Origin: Gammaproteobacteria bacterium CG22_combo_CG10-13_8_21_14_all_40_8
GTDB taxonomy: Bacteria > Pseudomonadota > Gammaproteobacteria > Enterobacterales > GCA-002770795
DNA length: 12,399 nt
NCBI GenBank assembly: GCA_002770795.1
Contig: PCTP01000178.1
Span: 1 to 12,399 of the forward strand
Direction of reading: 5' to 3'
The notes under the pieces are model-generated. The model did no database searches. It saw only the letters and a program-made list of their open reading frames with translations, and had not been told where the DNA came from. Both the position numbers and the translations under genes were made by a program. Of this stretch, positions 6,258 to 12,399 are shown piece after piece. The stretch's first letter is position 1. Every line of letters begins with the position of its first letter.

Positions 6258-7837
6258 TCAAATTCCTCTTTATTGTGTGGTTTTGATGCGATGAAAGCCT
6301 TCTGATAATCTCGAGGGCTCATACCAAAATCTTCCTTAAAACATTTACCAAAATAACTCAAAGACGTGTAACCTACTTCATGACAAATAAGCGAAATCAC
6401 TTCATTGTTTCTTAATTTTCTTTTGGCCAATTGTAATCGATAACCTCTAATTATGCGTGAGGGGTTTTCTGAAAAAATACTGACGCATTTTCTTTGCAGC
6501 TGCCTTTCACTTAAAGCCATCGCTTTAGCAAAGGCTTTAAGATCAAAATCAGCTTCAGAGCCCTTCTTCAGCAAAAGGCTATTCACTTTTTGCTTAAACT
6601 CATCATTTGTATCAATTTTTACATCTTCTTTAACGGGCTCTTCAGTATCCTTTCTTTCAAGCTGCTCTATTGGCTTGCTTTGACGGGTTTGATCTGGAGG
6701 TTTTAAAGACGCTGAAACTTGAGGGAGTAATTCATCAAGCTGCTTAATAACCGCTTGATGTTGTTGATTTATCACCGTATAAGCATTATTTGGCAGTGGT
6801 TGATGTCTTCCTGCATCCATAACAAGTTGGTTGAATTGCCACCAAGCCAGTATAGAAAGCACCACTAACCAAACAATCACCAAGCTGAGACGTTGGCTTT
6901 CCACCAAGGGATTCAAAAACTCAAAAAAATACCCTAACACATGCACAATGGGAATAATTGCTGTCACCAATAGTAGCTGCTGCCAAGGTGTTGACTTCGG
7001 TGGCTTGACTAAAGGAATATCAGCAAACTCTTCATATTTTCTATTGATGGCAAATGTTAATGGAAAATAGGGTAACCACCAAGTAGGTTCTAGCCTAAAC
7101 ATCAAGGCCTCTGACAATCTTTGACTATTATACAATGTTTCCGTTAAATCGTTGCCGAACCAAATCACAAAAGATTGTAATAGCCAAAAATAGACACCTT
7201 TCCAATAAGAAGAGGGGGTATGTATGATTCTTAAGCCTAATCGCCAGATGATATAAGTATCGAGAACCACAAAGAACAGCATAGAAGGTTGCCAGCTTTC
7301 ATAATATTCTGGCGCATAATAGGCTGGAAGCACAACTAAATAACCAAATAGTCCACAAACCAGCAACGGCCCCCCTAACCAATATCCCCATATTCTATGT
7401 TGTGCTAGCGCCTCACCTGACTCTTCTGGATGTAGTTCCAATAAAATCACAAATAAGAGATAGAAAGTAAAATAAAAAATTCTCGCCACCACCTCACCCA
7501 TGATATCTCCAAGATAAAACATGGGAAACAAACCTAGAACCCTCAAACCCAGCAATATCAACAGACTGGATAAAACCACTCGCCAGAATATAATCATGCT
7601 TTTTTTGACATCTTTTTTATGTGCAAACCATCCACTGATTAATAATAGGCTTAAAAATAAAATATCTCCCACACCGCCATCTGACAAATACCCTGTCAAA
7701 TCTTGATTGGCTCCATCTACCCAAAAACAGAGTGACAAGGCTAGGAAAAGAGCTGTTATCGCCAGAAAATCAAACCAAGAACTTCCATTAAAAGGTTGGG
7801 AAATCTTCAATTTTTTTGCAATTTTAGCCAATTTCAC
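6254..7837 (-). CDS. membrane-embedded AraC-family transcriptional regulator
   Basis: The N-terminal two thirds is an integral membrane region with about nine to ten hydrophobic segments (near 23-40, 57-72, 81-107, 116-134, 149-172, 185-203, 214-228, 250-263, 287-306, 317-334). A charged, coiled-coil-prone linker (about 355-412, rich in Q, K and E) follows, then a C-terminal AraC/XylS DNA-binding domain (412-516). That domain has two helix-turn-helices, around FDLKAFAKAMALSERQLQRK (431-450) and EVISLICHEVGYTSLSYFGKCFKEDFG (479-505). It presumably senses something in the envelope and binds DNA at the inner face of the membrane; the ligand is unknown. The GTG at 7837 touches its AGGAG, whereas a TTG two codons on (7831) has AGGAG at 5 bases, so 7831 is the likelier start. 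The gene overlaps ppnN by 4 bases and diverges from the protease gene. Confidence 0.88.
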   Translation of the reverse strand: MKLAKIAKKLKISQPFNGSSWFDFLAITALFLALSLCFWVDGANQDLTGYLSDGGVGDILFLSLLLISGWFAHKKDVKKSMIIFWRVVLSSLLILLGLRVLGLFPMFYLGDIMGEVVARIFYFTFYLLFVILLELHPEESGEALAQHRIWGYWLGGPLLVCGLFGYLVVLPAYYAPEYYESWQPSMLFFVVLDTYIIWRLGLRIIHTPSSYWKGVYFWLLQSFVIWFGNDLTETLYNSQRLSEALMFRLEPTWWLPYFPLTFAINRKYEEFADIPLVKPPKSTPWQQLLLVTAIIPIVHVLGYFFEFLNPLVESQRLSLVIVWLVVLSILAWWQFNQLVMDAGRHQPLPNNAYTVINQQHQAVIKQLDELLPQVSASLKPPDQTRQSKPIEQLERKDTEEPVKEDVKIDTNDEFKQKVNSLLLKKGSEADFDLKAFAKAMALSERQLQRKCVSIFSENPSRIIRGYRLQLAKRKLRNNEVISLICHEVGYTSLSYFGKCFKEDFGMSPRDYQKAFIASKPHNKEEFE

Positions 7838-7927
7838 TCCTGAACTATCATAAAAATCAAACTAACATGTATAATAAAAAAACGTTTTCTATTTGTAATC
7901 AATTAGTTAACTGCTCTTACAATAAAT

Positions 7928-7963
7928 GTCGTATATTTAATAGTATAAGTCGTTTATTTGATA
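7928..7963. promoter_or_regulatory. direct repeat with 21-bp period, candidate AraC-type operator
   Basis: GTCGTATATTTAATA (7928-7942) recurs as GTCGTTTATTTGATA (7949-7963), 13 of 15 bases matching, with weaker matching continuing 7 bases to the left. The start-to-start distance is 21 bp, two helical turns. AraC-type regulators classically bind two direct half-sites in this arrangement. Its place between the AraC-type regulator and the divergent protease suggests it is that regulator's target. This is inference from spacing and context. Confidence 0.38.
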
Positions 7964-8023
7964 ACACCCTATTCATTTCATGAGTTATGTTGGGCTGTCA
8001 GTTAATTGTAACAAAATATTACC

Positions 8024-8062
8024 AGGAGGGGATGAGTGCGACTCATAAATAACAACAGTTAA
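8024..8062 (+). promoter_or_regulatory. Shine-Dalgarno-like site with mini-ORFs in the protease leader
   Basis: AGGAGG at 8024-8029 is a near-perfect ribosome-binding site far from the protease start. Two overlapping mini-ORFs follow: ATG at 8032 (MSATHK, stop 8050-8052, only 2 bases from the site) and GTG at 8036 (MRLINNNS if GTG initiates, stop 8060-8062, 6 bases from the site). ATGAGT and ACTCAT (8032-8046) form a hairpin directly after it. It could be a leader peptide, a CsrA-type binding site (two GGA motifs) or a chance sequence. Confidence 0.25.
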
Positions 8063-8081
8063 CAAGGAACTGAACAGTTTA

Positions 8082-8097
8082 ACCTTCATCCGAAGGT
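8082..8097 (+). promoter_or_regulatory. leader hairpin upstream of the protease
   Basis: ACCTTC (8082-8087) and GAAGGT (8092-8097) form a 6-bp stem with a 4-base loop, 30 bases before the protease ATG. No U-tract follows, so it is not a terminator. It may stabilise the mRNA 5' end or help control translation. Confidence 0.3.
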
Positions 8098-8127
8098 CGA
8101 TAAATAACTACTAATAAAAAGGTACAA

Positions 8128-9762
8128 ATGATGAAATTATCTCGAATAGCATTAGCAACTAGCCTTGCGCTAGGTGTTGTAGCTACAGCTCATGCAGCAA
8201 ATGACACAAATACTCGATACATCGTGACTTATAAAAGTGACGCGGTACAAGCTGGACAAAGTGCTATGCATAGAGCTGGTGGTAAGTCTGCTTTAGTTTT
8301 AGGTAATCAACATGCAGAAGCTGTTTATTTGGATGATGCTGGCTTAGCCAATTTAAAAGCAGATAAGAATATTGAAAAAATTGAAGAAGATTTCAAACGC
8401 TATCCAACAAGCATTTGGTCTGATGATGCTGGTGATCCAATGACAACTGAAGTCACTCCTTATGGCGTCTACCAAACTCAAGCCAACCAAATGTCTTTTG
8501 CGACAACTGCGGATCTCACAGTTTGTATCATTGACGCTGGAATGGATGCAACCAATACAGATTTCAACTGGAACAATGTCACTGGTACCAATGATAGTGG
8601 TACTGGAAACTGGTATGAAAATGGCGGCCCACATGGTACTCACGTAGCTGGTACCATTGCTGCATTGGGTGGTAATAACCGTGGCGTTGTCGGTATGGTT
8701 GGTAACGGCGGCGTAAAATTACATATTGTTAAAGTATTCAACGAAGCGGGTTGGGGATATTCTTCCGATCTAGCCCATGCAACTGACGTTTGTACTGCAA
8801 ATGGTGCAGATATTATCAGTATGAGTTTAGGTGGCGGTGGAGCCAACAGTACCGAAGAAAACGCTTTCAACAACTTTGTTGCTAACGGTGGTTTAGTCGT
8901 CGCTGCTGCCGGTAATGATGGCAACAACGTTCGTTCATATCCAGCGGGTTATTCATCAGTTATGATGGTTGGTGCTGTTGATGCCGATAACCTAATCGCT
9001 TCTTTCTCACAATTTCCACCTATTACCAAACGTGTAAAAGGACAAACCGTTTCTGATGAAACGATTGGGGTTGAAATTTCTGCGCCTGGTGTGGATACAC
9101 TTTCCACTTACCCAGCTGGCATGGCAACTGTTTCAAATATGACCGCAAATAGCCTAAGCTATGCATCTTCTGCGATGGAAAACCTAGGTAGCGCCAGTGG
9201 TTCTACTTATAACATGGGTACAGCTCAAGCGGTTGACAATGGCGCCAATGGTAAAGTCTGTGTGATTGAACGTGGTGTTATTAGTTTCCATGATAAGGTG
9301 TTAAATTGTGAAAACAGTGGCGGTATTGGCGCAATCATTTATAACAATGTTGCTGGTATGCTGTATGGCACTTTGGGTGATGCAACGACTAACGTTACTT
9401 CTATTCCTGTCGTTGGCGCAACCATGGAAGATGGTCCAGCACTAGTTGCAGCAACTACCGCAACTGTTTCTGTGGGCCCAAGCGACTTTGGATTTATGAG
9501 CGGAACTTCTATGGCTACACCCGCAGTATCTGGCGTTGCTGCTTTGGTTTGGTCACATCATACAGATTGTACCGGTACTGAAATTCGTGATGCGCTTAAA
9601 GCTGCAGCAGAAGATCAGGGTACAGCAGGTCGAGATGATTATTATGGGTATGGTATTGTGAAAGCTGCTGCTGCAAGTGCTTATTTAGATGCACATGCAT
9701 GTACTGGTGGAACACCTCCTCCTCCTCCTCCTCCAACTTGTACTAAGAGAAAATGTCGTTAA
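8128..9762 (+). CDS. secreted subtilisin-like serine protease (S8) with PA-domain insertion
   Basis: The 544-residue precursor has a Sec signal peptide (1-23, ending AHA before ANDT), an inhibitor-I9-type propeptide (about 29-92, RYIVTYK…IEEDF) and an S8 catalytic domain. The catalytic triad is visible as D136 (CIIDAG), H169 (HGTHVAGT) and S461 (GTSMATP), with oxyanion N263 (AAAGNDG). A protease-associated (PA) insertion of about 120 residues (333-455, with GKVCVIERG and GAIIYNN) lies between N263 and S461, as in many secreted subtilases of marine gammaproteobacteria. After the catalytic domain come GGT, seven prolines (530-536, coded by six CCT and one CCA) and a short tail TCTKRKCR, instead of a larger C-terminal domain. 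The start has AAAAAGG 5 bases upstream of the first of two adjacent ATGs. It is monocistronic, ending at the terminator at 9789. Confidence 0.95.
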   Translation: MMKLSRIALATSLALGVVATAHAANDTNTRYIVTYKSDAVQAGQSAMHRAGGKSALVLGNQHAEAVYLDDAGLANLKADKNIEKIEEDFKRYPTSIWSDDAGDPMTTEVTPYGVYQTQANQMSFATTADLTVCIIDAGMDATNTDFNWNNVTGTNDSGTGNWYENGGPHGTHVAGTIAALGGNNRGVVGMVGNGGVKLHIVKVFNEAGWGYSSDLAHATDVCTANGADIISMSLGGGGANSTEENAFNNFVANGGLVVAAAGNDGNNVRSYPAGYSSVMMVGAVDADNLIASFSQFPPITKRVKGQTVSDETIGVEISAPGVDTLSTYPAGMATVSNMTANSLSYASSAMENLGSASGSTYNMGTAQAVDNGANGKVCVIERGVISFHDKVLNCENSGGIGAIIYNNVAGMLYGTLGDATTNVTSIPVVGATMEDGPALVAATTATVSVGPSDFGFMSGTSMATPAVSGVAALVWSHHTDCTGTEIRDALKAAAEDQGTAGRDDYYGYGIVKAAAASAYLDAHACTGGTPPPPPPPTCTKRKCR

Positions 9763-9788
9763 TCACAGATTTTCTAATCTAAAAAATA

Positions 9789-9817
9789 AAAATGGCTAGC
9801 AATATGCTAGCCATTTT
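9789..9817. terminator. bidirectional rho-independent terminator
   Basis: AAAATGGCTAGC (9789-9800) and GCTAGCCATTTT (9806-9817) form a perfect 12-bp stem with a 5-base loop, with A-runs on one side and T-runs on the other. It ends plus-strand transcription of the protease gene (stop at 9762) and minus-strand transcription of the HDOD gene (stop at 9852). Confidence 0.92.
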
Positions 9818-9851
9818 TTATTTTAAACTTTCAATTATTCGAGCTTTAAAG

Positions 9852-10694
9852 TTACAACAAGCCTTCTACTTTTTCCTTAATCACACCCGCCATTTCTTCA
9901 TAATCATATTCGCTTAAACCAAAATGAGCCAAAGCTTCTGCTTTAAATAAAGGCCATTCCCTGTCTTTCATTTGGCCACCCACCACATGATAAACACCAA
10001 CGATATGTTCTGCTAGCTTAAGAATGCAGATCAAATCTTGTACATCATCATCCATCTCTAGGTAAAACTTGGGGTTGTGATGAAATCTTATGGCATTACA
10101 AATATTTTGCGGAAGATGCCAAGCTTTAGCCAAAAAGTAACCAATTACTGCATGGTTGGTTGAATAATGCTGATTTTCATGAAAAACAATGGTACTAGTT
10201 GCGTTGATAGCATGATAGCTGTGGACGATAGTCTTCCAATAGTCATCATATTTCGACGCCATAATGGGTAGACCACAATTATGAAACAAACCCGTGGTGT
10301 AAGCGACGTCTTCCAAACCTAAATTGAGATAACAGGATATTGCTGCACAAGCTTTCGCAACATCTGAACTGGACATCCAAAAAGTGGTAAGGTCAACATC
10401 CGATAAATAATCTATGGAGCTTTTGATAAGAATGGCATTCACAATATTGAGCGTTCTTTCAATCTCTAACAATTGTATTGCATCCTGAATTGAAACCATC
10501 TCCTCTATCAAGCCAAAGGCTGGAGAATTGACCGTTCTTAATATCCCTGAGGCTAAACTAGGATCGGTGGAAATGAGTTCAGAGACTTTCTCACGATCAT
10601 CTTTAAAGCGTCTTATTTCTGCAATAATACTGGGTTGAGGTGGCAATACAACGCCTTTTAGTCCTTGCTTCTCGGTATTCAAATTATCATTCAT
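9852..10694 (-). CDS. HDOD domain protein
   Basis: A 280-residue soluble protein made almost entirely of an HDOD domain, a fold related to HD phosphohydrolases and found in bacterial signalling proteins. The start LPPQPSIIAEI is the typical opening, followed by helices with DPSLASGILRTVNSPAFGL (44-62). The site corresponding to the metal-binding HD pair reads H138-N139, and only scattered histidines (H181, H205, H206) follow. This fits the family's usual lack of phosphohydrolase activity and a role as a protein-interaction module. There is no fused receiver, GGDEF or EAL domain. It starts at an ATG with AGG about 11 bases upstream, 30 bases after the EF-hand gene, so the two are probably cotranscribed. 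The specific role is unknown. Confidence 0.88.
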   Translation of the reverse strand: MNDNLNTEKQGLKGVVLPPQPSIIAEIRRFKDDREKVSELISTDPSLASGILRTVNSPAFGLIEEMVSIQDAIQLLEIERTLNIVNAILIKSSIDYLSDVDLTTFWMSSSDVAKACAAISCYLNLGLEDVAYTTGLFHNCGLPIMASKYDDYWKTIVHSYHAINATSTIVFHENQHYSTNHAVIGYFLAKAWHLPQNICNAIRFHHNPKFYLEMDDDVQDLICILKLAEHIVGVYHVVGGQMKDREWPLFKAEALAHFGLSEYDYEEMAGVIKEKVEGLL

Positions 10695-10724
10695 GGCTAT
10701 TTAACCTGATGTTATTTCTTATTG

Positions 10725-10973
10725 TTAGTATTGCCACCAGCACAATTTCCACCAAGAGACAAACTCATTAAAATCAATACTGCCATCTTGATCAGCATCA
10801 ATTTCAATAAAACCCTTTTCAATCTCAGCAATTTTGGCGTGCGGTTCAATGGCCAATATTAATTCGGCAAACTCTTTCTCATCAATGCGACCATTGCCAT
10901 CTCTATCAAAAAAGTCAAAATTATCACGTATTTTTTGCAAGTTTTCTTGGAGTACTTTATTTTTTGCTGTCAT
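10725..10973 (-). CDS. two-EF-hand calcium-binding protein
   Basis: An 82-residue protein with two canonical EF-hand loops. Loop 1 is D23-x-D25-x-N27-x-R29-I-D31-x-x-E34, and loop 2 is D59-x-D61-x-D63-x-S65-I-D67-x-x-E70. All side-chain calcium ligands are present, so it should bind two calcium ions as a calmodulin-like pair. No signal peptide is seen, implying a cytoplasmic location. The C-terminus is aromatic and tryptophan-rich (WWKLCWWQY), which might form a hydrophobic contact surface. The ATG has AAGAG 5 bases upstream. It lies 30 bases upstream of the HDOD gene. Calcium sensing or buffering is the inferred role; the partner is unknown. Confidence 0.88.
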   Translation of the reverse strand: MTAKNKVLQENLQKIRDNFDFFDRDGNGRIDEKEFAELILAIEPHAKIAEIEKGFIEIDADQDGSIDFNEFVSWWKLCWWQY

Positions 10974-11062
10974 ATTAACTCTTATATAAAATATTTTGTC
11001 ATGAGTCTGAATTTGTTTGGTTGCAAACTTCTTTGGTACCTATCTGTGCTATCTCAAATCAT

Positions 11063-11569
11063 TCAAGCAAAAAAAAGGCTGAACCCATAAAGACAAATTG
11101 CTGCAAAAAGCGCAGCGACTAAATCATCTACCATAATACCTAAGCCACCCGCGACTTTCTTATCAAGAAAGCTGATGGGCCAAGGTTTTACTATATCAAA
11201 GATCCTGAAAAGCACAAAGGACGCAACGAACGTCATCCAATGATACTGGGCATAAAATGCTATGTTTTGTGTTAGAAAAAGGGTTAACCAAAGACCACAA
11301 AACTCATCCCAAACAATCGCTGGATGATCATGAATTTTTAAGTTTTTTGCACATTGATGACAAAGATAAATGCCTAGCAATGAACTGAAAACAATCCACC
11401 ATCCTGCAATGAATATAGGGAAGAATATCGCCAAAATAAAGGCCAAAAGCGTGCCGAATGTACCAGGTGCTTTGGGAGCAAGTCCCGAACCAAAACCCAA
11501 AGCCAATAAATTTACCGGTGATTTAAGTTCGCTAAGGGATATTTTTAAGTTTATTTGGGATGAATTCAA
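11063..11569 (-). CDS. pgpA: phosphatidylglycerophosphatase A
   Basis: PgpA dephosphorylates phosphatidylglycerol phosphate to phosphatidylglycerol at the inner membrane. The 168-residue product has the family motifs GSGLAPKAPGTFGT (27-40), WDEFCGLW (87-94), FRIFDIVKPWPI (121-132) and GGLGIMVDDLVAA (141-153), with hydrophobic segments between them (about 41-60, 62-72, 93-106, 111-122, 150-167). The acidic DEF and DD residues are the likely magnesium-binding catalytic groups. The start is TTG at 11569, supported by AGGA 8 bases upstream; the preceding gene's stop lies 14 bases away. The thiL-pgpA pair is the E. coli arrangement, so a shared transcript is likely. Confidence 0.95.
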   Translation of the reverse strand: MNSSQINLKISLSELKSPVNLLALGFGSGLAPKAPGTFGTLLAFILAIFFPIFIAGWWIVFSSLLGIYLCHQCAKNLKIHDHPAIVWDEFCGLWLTLFLTQNIAFYAQYHWMTFVASFVLFRIFDIVKPWPISFLDKKVAGGLGIMVDDLVAALFAAICLYGFSLFFA

Positions 11570-11583
11570 AAAAGCTATCCTAT

Positions 11584-12399
11584 CTATTGTGACTCAAAAT
11601 GATCATAGCCATTCCAATTTAATGAAATGTTATTACCACCACTTTGTAATTGAATCCCCTTATTACCCGTTATGCGGCCAATACAGGTATAGTCACTTCC
11701 CGAGTTTTCCAGTGAAGTTTCTAACAGGCTTTTGTTTTCAGGAGAAATAGTAAACAACAATTCAAAATCATCTCCACCTGACAATGCCATTTCCCAAGCA
11801 CTAATTTCATCCAATGTGGTCTTAAATGCCTCGGAAAGTGGCAGTGAATCCAGATTAATCGTTGCGCCGAGGTTACCACTCGCAGTTAATATATGCTGTA
11901 AATCTTGCATTAACCCATCAGAGATATCGATAGCAGAACTAGCCCCTTGACGTAAAGATAAACCTATCCCCACTCTGGGTGTGGGACGATTAAGTCTTCC
12001 TATCAGGTAGTTTTTATACTGTTTATTGGTGACTGTGCGTTTATTTTGTATCAAGGCAAGTCCTAAAGCCGCATCCCCCAAAGTGCCAGTGCAATAAAGC
12101 CAGTCGCCTGCTTTAGCGCCATTTCGGCGTAATGATTTATCTTTAGGAATTTGCCCCATTGCTTGAATGGTGACGGATAAAGGGCCCTTATTGGTATCAC
12201 CACCGATCAAAGTCACATGATAAAACTTAGTGCACTCGCATAAAGCATTAGAAAACTCCTGCAACCATTTATGATTAACTTCAGGTAAGCTCAGTATCAA
12301 GGTAATCCAGCCTGGTCGGGCTCCCATCGCCGCTAAATCGCTTAAATTTACCGCTAACGCCTTGTAAGCTATATCAGCAGGACTCGTTTCATGAGGAAA
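11584..12399 (-). CDS. thiL: thiamine-monophosphate kinase (partial, N-terminus beyond the window)
   Basis: ThiL phosphorylates thiamine monophosphate to thiamine diphosphate with ATP, the last step of cofactor synthesis. The frame runs without a stop to the window edge, reading FPHETSPADIAYKALAVNL before LSDLAAMGARPGW, so the internal ATG at 12327 is not the start. Visible motifs are the AVNLSDLAAMGA helix, LIGGDTNKGP, DWLYCTGTLGDAALGL, SSAIDISDGLMQDL, SGGDDFELLF and the C-terminal LNWNGYDHF. About 272 residues are visible; compared with E. coli (325 residues) roughly the first 50, including the N-terminal GDD magnesium/ATP motif, are missing. It ends in TAG 14 bases before the pgpA start. 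Confidence 0.95.
   Translation of the reverse strand, partial: FPHETSPADIAYKALAVNLSDLAAMGARPGWITLILSLPEVNHKWLQEFSNALCECTKFYHVTLIGGDTNKGPLSVTIQAMGQIPKDKSLRRNGAKAGDWLYCTGTLGDAALGLALIQNKRTVTNKQYKNYLIGRLNRPTPRVGIGLSLRQGASSAIDISDGLMQDLQHILTASGNLGATINLDSLPLSEAFKTTLDEISAWEMALSGGDDFELLFTISPENKSLLETSLENSGSDYTCIGRITGNKGIQLQSGGNNISLNWNGYDHFESQ

Larger units (their letters stand above)
7838..8127. other. 290-base divergent intergenic region
   Basis: This AT-rich gap separates the divergent regulator and protease genes and must carry both promoters. The minus strand has TATTAT at 7876-7871 with a poor TTACAA 16 bases upstream as one possible regulator promoter. For the protease no hexamer pair is compelling. 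The gap also holds the 21-bp-period direct repeat (7928-7963), a Shine-Dalgarno-like AGGAGG at 8024 with mini-ORFs, and two 6-bp hairpins (8032-8046 and 8082-8097), described separately. Confidence 0.6.

Noticed and set aside
8353..8927. Minus-strand and second-frame open reading frames inside the protease gene
   Set aside because: They lie wholly within a well-supported protease gene and have no independent coding evidence.
9600..9762. Protease as a truncated pseudogene
   Set aside because: The signal peptide, propeptide, full catalytic triad, S8 C-terminal helices and a strong terminator right after the stop are all intact.
11370..11750. 126-codon plus-strand frame across the thiL-pgpA junction
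   Set aside because: It is antisense to two confidently identified genes and lacks a ribosome-binding site.
1..12399. CRISPR array, insertion sequence or prophage genes
   Set aside because: No regularly spaced direct repeats, transposase, integrase or phage-like proteins are present; the genes are core or ordinary chromosomal genes.

Overview
The window is a stretch of ordinary chromosome from a gammaproteobacterium of fairly low GC (about 40% by eye). The close match of rpoD, dnaG, ppnN, thiL and pgpA to E. coli-type proteins supports this, as does a tRNA-Ile2(CAU) gene beside rpoD, the position ileX holds in E. coli. The protein mix (secreted S8 protease, DUF2835, HDOD protein) recalls marine Oceanospirillales/Kangiella-type bacteria. 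That genus-level guess rests on family resemblance only.

Layout. Bases 1-88 may be the 3' end of a plus-strand gene. Bases 103-380 hold no convincing gene but are full of self-complementary sequence: a cluster of short stem-loops with AGGA in the loop, framed by a long imperfect inverted repeat. The minus strand then carries, in order of transcription from right to left, ppnN, a DUF2835 gene, dnaG, rpoD and the tRNA. This is the macromolecular-synthesis locus, but rpsU, its usual first gene, is absent and a DUF2835 gene sits directly before dnaG. Upstream of ppnN, overlapping it by 4 bases, is a membrane protein with about nine transmembrane segments and a C-terminal AraC-type DNA-binding domain. 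A 290-base divergent intergenic region separates it from a plus-strand gene for a secreted subtilisin-like protease. That region contains a direct repeat of 21-bp period, the spacing used by AraC-type regulators, and a structured leader for the protease. A strong bidirectional terminator closes the protease gene against a convergent minus-strand pair encoding an EF-hand protein and an HDOD-domain protein. The right end holds thiL (cut by the window edge) and pgpA, in the same order as in E. coli.

How the parts may work together. rpoD, dnaG and the tRNA serve transcription, replication priming and decoding. PpnN breaks nucleoside monophosphates down to base and ribose 5-phosphate. Its translational coupling to a membrane-embedded regulator suggests that an envelope signal could adjust nucleotide salvage, and perhaps the divergent protease. 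ThiL makes thiamine diphosphate and PgpA makes phosphatidylglycerol. The candidates for something undescribed are the AGGA stem-loop element at the left end and the regulator/operator/protease arrangement in the centre. Neither can be settled from sequence alone.
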